From NCBI GenBank assembly GCA_038211615.1, contig JBBQVL010000008.1, forward strand, positions 24,240 to 88,239: a stretch of DNA of 64,000 nt, in the 5' to 3' direction. Numbering within the stretch: position 1 is the first letter of the stretch; every line of letters starts with the position of its first letter. Of this stretch, positions 1 through 7,330 are shown in pieces. The DNA is from DASWJZ01 sp038211615. GTDB lineage: Bacteria > Pseudomonadota > Alphaproteobacteria > Rhizobiales > Afifellaceae. The translations under genes and the position numbers were made by a program. The notes under the pieces are model-generated. The model saw nothing but the letters and a program-made list of their open reading frames with translations. It was not told where the DNA came from and did not search any database.

Positions 1-791
1 TTCTGCGCCGCCGCCGGATCGTTGAGGCTTGTCGCGTCGGGAACCTCGCCGATGACGCCTTCGACCGAGAGATCGCCGCCGTCCTCGATGCTGAGGGTGA
101 AATCGCGGATCGTCATGGTCTTCGCCGCGAGGTCGCGCGAGCCGTCCCAGCTCACGTCGAGGACCAGGTTGTCGTAGCCGATCGATGCCGGCTTGAATGC
201 GGCCTCGGGCGGGAAGAGCGCGGCGGAAAGCGTAATGCCTTCGACCGAGCCCTTGCTGTCCTGCGCGACGTTGTTGACGACGTTGCCGGATTCGACATGG
301 ATGCGGTCGACCGTGACATCGCCCGGCTGGTCCTTGCGGGTGACCTTGAGATCGGTCGCTTCAGCGGTGTGGAAGAGGATGCTTCCACCGATGCCGGAGC
401 CGGTCTGCTTTGCGGGGTCGAGGACCGTGACCTCGGTGATCGTCGCATCGCCGAGCGTGCCGCTCGACTGGCCTGTCAGCGTGCCGCCGGAGAAGGTGAT
501 CTTCGGGCTTTCGAAGACGCCGCTGGCGCTGTCGACCGGGCTTTCGATCACGACATCGTCGAAGCTGATGGTCTCCTCTTCGGAGGTCCGGGTGATCTTG
601 AAGCCCTGGATGTCGATGTTGCTGCCGTCGAGCGTGGCCGAATCGAAGGTCGCCTCGACATGGCTGCCCTTGACGATGGCGGCTGCGAGCGCCTTGGCGG
701 CGGCTTCAGGTTCGATCGCGACGGCCGGAAAGGAGCCGCCAACGAGAAAGGCGGTGCCCGCGAGGAGCACGGCGAGGGAGCGCGATGACAT
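1..791 (-). CDS. Secreted protein of unknown function, 3' end cut by window edge
   Basis: An open frame enters from the left edge and reads 263 codons on the minus strand from an ATG at 791. The N-terminus is a clear signal peptide: a short basic start, a hydrophobic run, and an Ala-rich cleavage region ending near VAIEPEAAA. The rest is rich in Thr, Ser, Asp, Val and Gly, with recurring short beta-like stretches such as ESPKITFSGG and DSKGSVEGITLS. This suggests an extracytoplasmic repetitive beta structure. No catalytic motif is visible and I do not recognise the family. The plus-strand frames here are weaker because they lack a signal or domain. The protein is probably periplasmic; function unknown. 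Confidence 0.7.
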   Translation of the reverse strand, partial: MSSRSLAVLLAGTAFLVGGSFPAVAIEPEAAAKALAAAIVKGSHVEATFDSATLDGSNIDIQGFKITRTSEEETISFDDVVIESPVDSASGVFESPKITFSGGTLTGQSSGTLGDATITEVTVLDPAKQTGSGIGGSILFHTAEATDLKVTRKDQPGDVTVDRIHVESGNVVNNVAQDSKGSVEGITLSAALFPPEAAFKPASIGYDNLVLDVSWDGSRDLAAKTMTIRDFTLSIEDGGDLSVEGVIGEVPDATSLNDPAAAQ

Positions 792-957
792 TGGATTCCT
801 TTGCACTAATGCTGTCCGATTGTGGCTTCCCGGCCCCGGCAAGGCAAGCATCGCGAGGCGCCGATACCAATCGTGGTTTCCCGACCGACTCGCGTCCGAT
901 CGCGGCTTTTAGAGGACGAAAGCCGCGCCGCGACATTAATAAATGGCAACGGAGGGC

Positions 958-2817
958 TCAGGCGCGCTGCAGGACGTAGGACCCCGGCGCATCCTCCAGC
1001 GGCTTCAGCTTGCTGCCGCCGGGCCGGCGCTTTTTCCTGATGCGTTTCCCGTCGAGCCGCGCGAGCCAGGCCTGCCAGTCGTCCCACCATGAGCCGGGAT
1101 GGTCCTCGGCCGCCTTTATCCATTCCTCCAGCGAGCCCGTTGGCGGGCCGCCGGTCCAGTACTGGTACTTCTTGCGCGCCGGCGGGTTGACGACCCCGGC
1201 GATATGTCCGGATGCGGTGAGCACGAAGCGCACCGGCCCACCGAGGAAGGCGGAGCCGAGGAACACGGATTTCGCCGGCGCGATGTGATCTTCCCTGGTC
1301 GCGAGATTGTAGACCGGTACGGTGACCTTGGAGAGGTCGATCTTGCGGCCGGCGATCGTGACGCTGCCCTTCGAGAGGTTGTTCTCCAGGTAGCAGTTGC
1401 GCAGGTAGAACGAATGATTGGCGGCCGGCATGCGGGTCGCGTCGGCGTTCCAGTAGAGAAGGTCGAAGGGGAGCGGTTCCTTGCCCTTCAGATAGTCGTT
1501 CACGACATAGGGCCAGATGAGGTCGTTGGAGCGCAGGAGGTTGAAGGCGGTCGCCATCTTCGAGCCTTCGAGATAGCCGGTCTTCTTCATCTCGGCTTCC
1601 ACGCTTGCGATGTGGTCGGCATCGGCGAAGACTTTGAGATCGCCGGCAAACTGGAAGTCGATCTGGGCGGTGAGGAGCGTTGCGCTGGCGATGCGCCGGT
1701 CGCCGGCGGCCGCCATGTAGGCCATCGCGATCGTGAGCAGCGTGCCGCCGACGCAGTAGCCGACGGCATTCACCTGCTTCTCGCCGGTCGCCTTTTCGAT
1801 GACATCGAGGGCGGCGATAATGCCCTCGGTCATGTAGTGCTCGAAGCCCTTGTCGGCGAGCCGTTCGTCAGGGTTCACCCAGGAGATGACGAACACCGTG
1901 TGGCCCTGTTCCACCAGCCAGCGGATCAGCGATTTCTCCGGCGTGAGGTCGAGCACGTAGAATTTGTTGATCCACGGCGGGACGATGAGGAGCGGGCGCT
2001 TCCAAACGGTGTCGGTCGTCTGCGCATATTGCAGGATCTCGCAGACGGCATTGCGGAAGACGACCTTGCCGGGGGTCGTGGCGAGGTCCTTGCCGAGCTG
2101 GAAGCCCGTGGCGTCGGTCTGCCGCGGCTGCAGCACGCCCTTGCCGGACTCCGCGTCCTCGGCAAGCATGCGCATGCCCTTGACGAGGTTTTCCGCGTTG
2201 CTCGCGGCCGTGATCTTCAGGACTTCCGGATTGGTCAGGACGAAATTCGTCGGCGAGAGCGCGTTGTTGATCTGGCGGAGGTAGAAATGCGCCTTGTGGC
2301 GGGTCGTGTCGTCGACGCCTCCGGCCTCGTCCACCAGCTCCTCGGCCCAGCGCGTGGTGGCGAGGTAGAGCTGCTTCAGCGCCGAGAACATCGGATTGTC
2401 GGTCCAGTCCGGATCGGCGAAACGCCGGTCGGTGGCGTTTGCGGAGGCCCCGGCGTTTGAATCGGCCGCAGTGCCGTTGCCGAGAGCGCCGTTTCCGGCG
2501 GCGTGCGCCATGGCGTTCTGCCAGATGCCGAAATAGCTGGCGAAGAGGCGGGTCTGCGCCTCCATGAGGCGGGCCGGGTCGGAGGTCCAGTATTCGCCGA
2601 TCCGGCCGAGCGTCTTGATGATCTCGGTCGTCGCCTCGGCGATGAGATCGGCGGGCTTGCCATCCTCATGCGGCTTCAGATAGGCGGCGAGCGCCCGGCC
2701 GCCCTGCTCGACGGCGCGGGCGATATTGCGCGCGAACGCCTCCGGGTCGCGCACCACATAGGGCGACAGCGCCGGATGCTCGTCGGCAGGTGGCCTGTTA
2801 TCCTCTTGAGCCGCCAT
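958..2817 (-). CDS. phaC: Class I poly(3-hydroxyalkanoate) synthase PhaC
   Basis: Polymerises (R)-3-hydroxyacyl-CoA, usually 3-hydroxybutyryl-CoA, into polyhydroxyalkanoate at the granule surface. The 619-residue protein has the length of class I synthases, which act without PhaE or PhaR. The lipase-box-like motif GYCVGG gives the nucleophile Cys355. The rest of the triad is Asp510 (in TREDHIAP) and His538 (in SGHIAG). The N-terminal 200 residues are the variable dimerisation and granule domain, followed by an alpha/beta hydrolase core with the conserved PPWINKFYVLDL segment. No phaA, phaB, phasin or phaR lies beside it, so it stands alone, as is common in this order. It is divergent from the small lipoprotein at 2925. 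Confidence 0.96.
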   Translation of the reverse strand: MAAQEDNRPPADEHPALSPYVVRDPEAFARNIARAVEQGGRALAAYLKPHEDGKPADLIAEATTEIIKTLGRIGEYWTSDPARLMEAQTRLFASYFGIWQNAMAHAAGNGALGNGTAADSNAGASANATDRRFADPDWTDNPMFSALKQLYLATTRWAEELVDEAGGVDDTTRHKAHFYLRQINNALSPTNFVLTNPEVLKITAASNAENLVKGMRMLAEDAESGKGVLQPRQTDATGFQLGKDLATTPGKVVFRNAVCEILQYAQTTDTVWKRPLLIVPPWINKFYVLDLTPEKSLIRWLVEQGHTVFVISWVNPDERLADKGFEHYMTEGIIAALDVIEKATGEKQVNAVGYCVGGTLLTIAMAYMAAAGDRRIASATLLTAQIDFQFAGDLKVFADADHIASVEAEMKKTGYLEGSKMATAFNLLRSNDLIWPYVVNDYLKGKEPLPFDLLYWNADATRMPAANHSFYLRNCYLENNLSKGSVTIAGRKIDLSKVTVPVYNLATREDHIAPAKSVFLGSAFLGGPVRFVLTASGHIAGVVNPPARKKYQYWTGGPPTGSLEEWIKAAEDHPGSWWDDWQAWLARLDGKRIRKKRRPGGSKLKPLEDAPGSYVLQRA

Positions 2818-2924
2818 CTTCCGCTCGAAACATTCGATCCTTAGTCATATTCGAGGCTCATTATAGGAACTATAACACGCGAGATGACGAGTTTTCGGCC
2901 GCAAATGGCCGGTGGTGGACTGGC
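2818..2924. promoter_or_regulatory. Divergent promoter region between phaC and the lipoprotein gene
   Basis: This short gap separates two outward-facing starts and is locally AT-rich. On the minus strand it holds a perfect TATAAT (2865 down to 2860), which would place the phaC transcript start about 35 nt before its ATG. No good -35 hexamer is found at 17 nt. On the plus strand TATAAC (2871-2876) could serve the lipoprotein gene. Assignment is from sequence only. Confidence 0.35.
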
Positions 2925-3341
2925 ATGAGTTCGCAGGCGAGCCGGGTGGCTTCGTTTCCCATGGTGCTGATTGCGGCTCCCTGCCTCGCGCTGGCGCTTG
3001 CCGGATGCCTGGGCGTGGCGGGTCTCGAGAGGAGCGGCCAGCCCGCTCCGATCGCTGCCGCGAGCCCGGAGCGGGCCGCGGCAGTCGCTGAAATGCGCGC
3101 GCAGGCCGAGGCGGGCAACGGGATGCCGTTCCCGAATACGTTTCCGGCAGAGCAGACAGCGCGGCTTGCGGCGCGCGAGGAGCCGCGCCCGGTAGCCGAG
3201 GTGCAGGCGATCCAGGCGGAGCTGACCCTGATCGCCGAGCAGCGCGCGGCCACGAGCGACGCGAGCACGATCGCGGCACTCGACAAGCGCGCCAAAGAGC
3301 TCCGCCGGCTGGCACTGGCGGCGCAGCCGTTGCGCCGCTAG
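2925..3341 (+). CDS. Small lipoprotein, unknown function
   Basis: 138 residues from an ATG at 2925. The N-terminus is a lipoprotein signal peptide with lipobox LAGC and lipidated Cys28. The mature part is about 110 residues, Ala/Glu/Arg-rich and predicted mostly helical (for example ELTLIAEQRAATSD and DKRAKELRRLALAAQ). It probably forms a coiled coil or helical hairpin in the periplasm. The frame stays open further upstream (to 2790), but only this start puts the signal peptide at the N-terminus. A start at Met13 would also keep the lipobox. It lies upstream of alaC on the same strand with its own possible promoter. The family is not recognised. Confidence 0.7.
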   Translation: MSSQASRVASFPMVLIAAPCLALALAGCLGVAGLERSGQPAPIAAASPERAAAVAEMRAQAEAGNGMPFPNTFPAEQTARLAAREEPRPVAEVQAIQAELTLIAEQRAATSDASTIAALDKRAKELRRLALAAQPLRR

Positions 3342-3410
3342 AGATTTTCGCCACCAACGGGAATGACTGCGGAAGTCGCAGGGGAAGCACGGGAGCGGTC
3401 GGGAAGCGTC

Positions 3411-4631
3411 ATGGAAGACTTTTATCGGGTCAGGCGGCTGCCGCCTTATGTCTTCGAGGAAGTGAACCGGATGAAGGCTGGCGCCCGCGCTGGCGGCGCC
3501 GACATCATCGACCTCGGCATGGGCAATCCCGACCTGCCGACGCCGCCGCACATCCTCGAGAAGCTGGTGGAAACCGTCTCCAGGCCGCGCACCAACCGCT
3601 ATTCCGCCTCGCGCGGCATCGCCGGCCTGCGCCGCGCCCAGGCTGCCTATTACGCCCGCCGCTTTGGCGTGAAGCTCAATCCCGACCGTGAGGTCGTCGC
3701 CACTCTTGGCTCGAAGGAAGGCTTCGCCAACATGGCGCAGGCGATCACCGCGCCGGGCGACGTGGCGCTGGTTCCGAGCCCGAGCTACCCGATCCACGCC
3801 TTCGGCTTCCTGATGGCGGGCGGCACGATCCGCCACGTGCCGGCGGAGCCGGGGCCCGAGTTCTTCGCGGCGCTCGAACGCGCCGTCCACCATTCGATCC
3901 CGAAGCCGATCGCGGTGATCCTCTGCTTCCCGGCCAATCCGACGGCCGCGGTGGCGGACCTCGATTTCTACCGCGACGTCGTCGCCTTCGCGCGACGGAA
4001 CAATGTCTTCATCCTCTCCGACCTCGCCTATGCCGAGGTCTATTTCGACGACAACGATCCGCCGCCGTCCGTCCTGCAGGTGCCAGGCGCGATGGACGTG
4101 ACGGTGGAGTTCACCTCCATGTCGAAGACGTTCTCGATGGCGGGGCTCCGGGTCGGCTTCGCCGTGGGCAACGAGCGGCTGATCGCGGCGCTGTCGCGGG
4201 TCAAATCCTACCTCGACTACGGCGCCTACACGCCGGTGCAGGTCGCCGCCACGGCGGCCCTCAACGGGCCTGACGAATGCATCCACGAGATGCGCGCCGT
4301 CTACCGCCGCCGCCGCGATGTCATGGTCGATACATTTGCGCGCGCGGGCTGGCCGATACCCGCGCCCTCCGCCAGCATGTTCGCGTGGGCGCCGATCCCG
4401 GAGCGCTTTCGTCCGCTCGGCAGCGTCGAGTTCGCCAAGCTCCTGATCGAGAAGGCCGACACCGCGGTCGCGCCCGGGCTCGGCTTTGGCGAGCATGGGG
4501 AGGGCTATGTGCGCATCGCGCTGGTGGAGAACGAGCAGCGCACCCGGCAGGCCGCCCGCAACATCGGCCGATTCCTTGCCTCGGCCGACAAAACATTGCA
4601 CAACGTGGTGCCGATCAGCGCCACGGGCTGA
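3411..4631 (+). CDS. alaC: PLP-dependent aminotransferase, AlaC (alanine/glutamate) type
   Basis: A class I/II (fold type I) aminotransferase closest in motif content to E. coli AlaC, which transfers amino groups between glutamate and pyruvate. Recognisable landmarks are RLPPYVF near the N-terminus, DIIDLGMGNPD, TLGSKEG, FPANPTA, and SMSKTFSMAG carrying the PLP lysine (Lys239). The C-terminal Arg that binds carboxylate lies in YVRIALVEN. I chose ATG 3411 (406 residues, purine-rich GGGAAG just upstream) because it places RLPPYVF at the usual distance from Met. An in-frame ATG at 3363 would add 16 residues. It sits 25 bp upstream of hom, and this alaC-hom-glpX-recJ order is common in the group. 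Some databases label such proteins LL-diaminopimelate aminotransferase, and the substrate is not proven here. Confidence 0.87.
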   Translation: MEDFYRVRRLPPYVFEEVNRMKAGARAGGADIIDLGMGNPDLPTPPHILEKLVETVSRPRTNRYSASRGIAGLRRAQAAYYARRFGVKLNPDREVVATLGSKEGFANMAQAITAPGDVALVPSPSYPIHAFGFLMAGGTIRHVPAEPGPEFFAALERAVHHSIPKPIAVILCFPANPTAAVADLDFYRDVVAFARRNNVFILSDLAYAEVYFDDNDPPPSVLQVPGAMDVTVEFTSMSKTFSMAGLRVGFAVGNERLIAALSRVKSYLDYGAYTPVQVAATAALNGPDECIHEMRAVYRRRRDVMVDTFARAGWPIPAPSASMFAWAPIPERFRPLGSVEFAKLLIEKADTAVAPGLGFGEHGEGYVRIALVENEQRTRQAARNIGRFLASADKTLHNVVPISATG

Positions 4632-4656
4632 TTTTCTCTAAGTCGGACAGGGACTT

Positions 4657-5970
4657 ATGAACGCACCGCTCAGGCTCGGCATTGCGGGACTGGGCACGGT
4701 CGGTGCGTCCGTGGCGCGACTCCTGGAAAGCCACGGCGACGCCTTCGCCGCGCAGCTTGGACGCTCGGTGCGGGTCGTCGCCGTCAGCGCGCGCAACCGC
4801 GACCGGCAGCGCGGTTTCTCCATGCAGGAAATTGCCTGGCACGACGATCCCGTCGGGCTGGCGCGCTCCAATTCCATCGACGTGTTCGTCGAACTGATGG
4901 GCGGCGAGGATGGCCCGGCGCATGCGAGCGTCCGCGCGGCCCTGGAAACCGGCAAGGGCGTCGTGACCGCCAACAAGGCGCTCCTCTCGCTGCACGGCGT
5001 GGCGCTGGCGCGGCTCGCCGAGGAGCGCGGCGCAGCTCTTTCTTTCGAGGCGGCGGTCGGCGGCGGCATCCCGATCATCAAGACGCTGCGCGAGGCGCTC
5101 GCCGGCAACCGGCTGACGCGCATCTACGGAATCCTGAACGGCACCTGCAATTTCATCCTGACGCGCATGGAAGAGGGTGGCACTTACGCCGATGCGCTTA
5201 AGGAGGCGCAGGATCTGGGCTATGCAGAAGCCGATCCGAGCTTCGACGTCGAGGGGCTCGACGCGGCGCAGAAGCTTGCCATCCTGACCAGCGTCGCCTT
5301 CGGCACCGAGATCGACCGCGAAAGCGTTTTCGTCGAGGGGATTTCCGCGATCGAGCCGGAGGACCTCGCCGCTGCGGAGGAGCTCGGCTACCGCATCAAG
5401 CTGCTCGGCGTGGCGCAGCGCACCGATTCCGGCATCGAGCAGCGCGTCCATCCGACCATGGTGCCGCGCGACCGCGACATCGCCCGCATCTCCGGCGTCA
5501 CAAACGCGGTGGCGGTGGATGGCGACTTCATCGGATCGGTGATCCTCTCCGGCCCCGGCGCGGGCGGCAACGCCACTGCCTCGGCGGTGGTGGGCGACAT
5601 CATCGACCTCGCGCGCGGGGTCCGCGTGCCGCCGCTCGGCCGGCCGGTCGCAAGCCTCGCGCCCTACCGGCAGGCGCGCATGCAGGCGCACGAGGGCGGC
5701 TACTATCTCCGCCTCAAGATCCGCGACAAGCCGGGCGCCTTCGCGGCGATCGCGCGGCGCATGGCGGAGGCCGGCATCTCGCTCGATTCCATCCTGCAGC
5801 GGAACCGGCCGATCGGCACGGCGCCAAAGCGGAGCGCCGAAGAGGTGCAATCCGTCACGATCATCACGCACTCCACCACGGAAGAGACGGTGCGCGGCGC
5901 GCTCGCCAACATCGAGGCGGATGGCGGCGTCTTCGGCCGGCCGCAGATGATCCGGATCGAGGCGCTCTGA
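4657..5970 (+). CDS. hom: Homoserine dehydrogenase
   Basis: Reduces aspartate-4-semialdehyde to homoserine with NAD(P)H, the branch point to threonine and methionine. The 437-residue monofunctional enzyme starts with a Rossmann motif (GIAGLGTVGASV), followed by the signatures TANKALLS, AVGGGIPIIKTLRE and ILNGTCNFILTRM. The substrate-binding stretch FDVEGLDAAQKLAIL contains the catalytic Lys and Asp/Glu residues. The last 85 residues form an ACT domain (LRLKIRDKPGAFAAI), so allosteric inhibition, probably by threonine, is expected. The stop overlaps the glpX start as TGATG, so the two genes are translationally coupled. metY at 54.5 kb is a downstream user of homoserine. Confidence 0.97.
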   Translation: MNAPLRLGIAGLGTVGASVARLLESHGDAFAAQLGRSVRVVAVSARNRDRQRGFSMQEIAWHDDPVGLARSNSIDVFVELMGGEDGPAHASVRAALETGKGVVTANKALLSLHGVALARLAEERGAALSFEAAVGGGIPIIKTLREALAGNRLTRIYGILNGTCNFILTRMEEGGTYADALKEAQDLGYAEADPSFDVEGLDAAQKLAILTSVAFGTEIDRESVFVEGISAIEPEDLAAAEELGYRIKLLGVAQRTDSGIEQRVHPTMVPRDRDIARISGVTNAVAVDGDFIGSVILSGPGAGGNATASAVVGDIIDLARGVRVPPLGRPVASLAPYRQARMQAHEGGYYLRLKIRDKPGAFAAIARRMAEAGISLDSILQRNRPIGTAPKRSAEEVQSVTIITHSTTEETVRGALANIEADGGVFGRPQMIRIEAL

Positions 5971-6944
5971 TGCCGCGCGACGAGGCGGGCGCCATGGACC
6001 GGATGCTGACGCTGGAACTCGTCCGCGTCACCGAGCGCGCGGCAATCGCGGCGGCGGCGGTGCGCGGGCGCGGCGACGAGCAGCGCGCCGACCAGGCGGC
6101 GGTGGAGGCGATGTGGGCGGAGCTGAACCGCCTCGACATCCGCGGCCGCATCGTCGTCGGCGAAGGCGAGCGCGACGTGGCTCCGAAGCTCTACGTCGGC
6201 GAGGAAATGGGCACGGGCGAGGGGCCGGAGGTGGACATCGCCTGCGACCCGCTCGACGGCCGCACGCTCTGCGCCAAGAACCTGCCGAATTCGCTCGCCG
6301 CAATCGCCATTACCCGGCGCGGCGGTCTGCTCCACGCGCCGGACGTCTATATGGACAAGATCGCCATCGGCCCCGGCTATCCGGCCGATCTCGTCGACCT
6401 GCAGATGCCGCCGGCGGATGCCATCAAGCGCCTGGCGGAAGCGAAAGGCGTAAAGCCGAGCGCGATCTCAGCCTGCATTCTCGACCGGCCGCGTCACGCC
6501 GCGCTGATCGAGGCGGTGCGCGCCACCGGTGCGTCGATCCGGCTGGTCGGCGACGGAGACGTGGCCGGAATCATCCACACCACCGATCCGGAGACGACCG
6601 GCATCGACATCTATCTCGGCAGCGGCGGCGCTCCCGAAGGCGTGCTCGCGGCGGCGGCGCTTCGCTGCATCGGCGGCCAGATGCGCGGCCGCCTGATCCT
6701 CGACAGTGACGACAAGCGGCAGCGCGCCGAGGCGCACGGTATTCGCGATCTGCGCCGCGTCTATAGGGCCGAGGACATGGCGTCGGGGGACGTGCTCTTC
6801 GCCGCGACCGGCATCACTGACGGCAGCCTTTTCGGCGGCGTCCGCTTCGGCCGCGGAACGGCAACTACGTTCTCGATCGTCACCCGTTCCGAAACGGGCA
6901 CGCAGCGCTGGGTGCGGGCAAAGCACCGGAACGGACACAGTTAG
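5970..6944 (+). CDS. glpX: Class II fructose-1,6-bisphosphatase (GlpX)
   Basis: Hydrolyses fructose-1,6-bisphosphate to fructose-6-phosphate in gluconeogenesis, and possibly sedoheptulose bisphosphate as well. The protein has 324 residues, near the usual GlpX length. It carries the metal/phosphate motifs VVGEGERDVAP and CDPLDGRT, the later GDGDVAGI and GSGGAPEG segments, and a C-terminal TGITDGSLFGGVRF. ATG 5970 overlaps the hom stop; Met10 (MDRMLTLEL) is an alternative start. It follows hom in the same operon. Immediately downstream are two GC-rich hairpin elements that may end or stabilise the transcript. Confidence 0.96.
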   Translation: MPRDEAGAMDRMLTLELVRVTERAAIAAAAVRGRGDEQRADQAAVEAMWAELNRLDIRGRIVVGEGERDVAPKLYVGEEMGTGEGPEVDIACDPLDGRTLCAKNLPNSLAAIAITRRGGLLHAPDVYMDKIAIGPGYPADLVDLQMPPADAIKRLAEAKGVKPSAISACILDRPRHAALIEAVRATGASIRLVGDGDVAGIIHTTDPETTGIDIYLGSGGAPEGVLAAAALRCIGGQMRGRLILDSDDKRQRAEAHGIRDLRRVYRAEDMASGDVLFAATGITDGSLFGGVRFGRGTATTFSIVTRSETGTQRWVRAKHRNGHS

Positions 6945-6953
6945 GCGTCTGAG

Positions 6954-6979
6954 CCCTCTCCCCCCTTGTGGGGAGAGGG
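6954..6979. repeat. GC-rich palindromic intergenic element 1
   Basis: A perfect 10-bp stem, CCCTCTCCCC (6954-6963) against GGGGAGAGGG (6970-6979), with a 6-nt loop. It is followed by the G-rich tail GGTTGGGTGAGGGG. This combination is the hallmark of a dispersed intergenic palindrome in Hyphomicrobiales genomes. It lies 9 bp after the glpX stop and may serve as an mRNA 3' stabiliser or terminator. There is no T-run. Confidence 0.7.
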
Positions 6980-7030
6980 TTGGGTGAGGGGTGTCTAACG
7001 TAAAGTGGGACGGAGAGACCCCGCCCCCAG

Positions 7031-7053
7031 CCCCTCCCCGCGAGGGGGAGGGG
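7031..7053. repeat. GC-rich palindromic intergenic element 2
   Basis: A second palindrome of the same type: CCCCTCCCC (7031-7039) against GGGGAGGGG (7045-7053) with a 5-nt loop, preceded by a CCCGCCCCCAG lead. It lies 51 bp from element 1 in the same gap, close to the start of the next small gene. Related pairs of this kind are typical of dispersed repeats that insert only between genes. Confidence 0.65.
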
Positions 7054-7066
7054 AGATGGATCAGCG

Positions 7067-7279
7067 ATGGACGCGCTCACCCTCTTCGGCCTTCTCGCTG
7101 TCAGCGCCATGCTCGTCTTCTACGCCATCGAGCGGCGCAGCCCGTGGTTCATCCTCGCCTTCGCCGGTGCGTGCCTGCTCGCGTCGATCTACGGCTTCCT
7201 GAGCGGAGCCTGGCCATTCGGCGTGGTCGAGGCCATCTGGGCACTGGTGGCGCTTCGCCGCTGGCAAAAGGCACGTTGA
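7067..7279 (+). CDS. Small membrane protein, unknown function
   Basis: 70 residues with two or three closely spaced hydrophobic segments (LTLFGLLAVSAMLVFYAIE, WFILAFAGACLLASIYGFL, WPFGVVEAIWALVALRRW) and a basic C-terminus, RRWQKAR. The topology implies a short inner-membrane protein. Similar small proteins commonly sit between glpX and recJ in related genomes (recalled, not checked). No strong ribosome site precedes the ATG. The preceding palindrome may shape its expression. Function unknown. Confidence 0.65.
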   Translation: MDALTLFGLLAVSAMLVFYAIERRSPWFILAFAGACLLASIYGFLSGAWPFGVVEAIWALVALRRWQKAR

Positions 7280-7330
7280 AAACCCCTGCACTCGACCTTC
7301 GGGGCGGAAGCATCGCTATAATGACGAATC

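Noticed and set aside
193..912. Long plus-strand open frames opposite the truncated secreted-protein gene
   Set aside because: Their translations are low-complexity, lack a signal or domain, and mirror the codon bias of the minus-strand gene. The minus frame has a convincing signal peptide.
2841..4601. 586-residue minus-strand open frame across the lipoprotein and alaC region
   Set aside because: It is His/Arg/Asp-rich shadow coding opposite genes with clear family motifs. High GC makes such antisense frames stay open.
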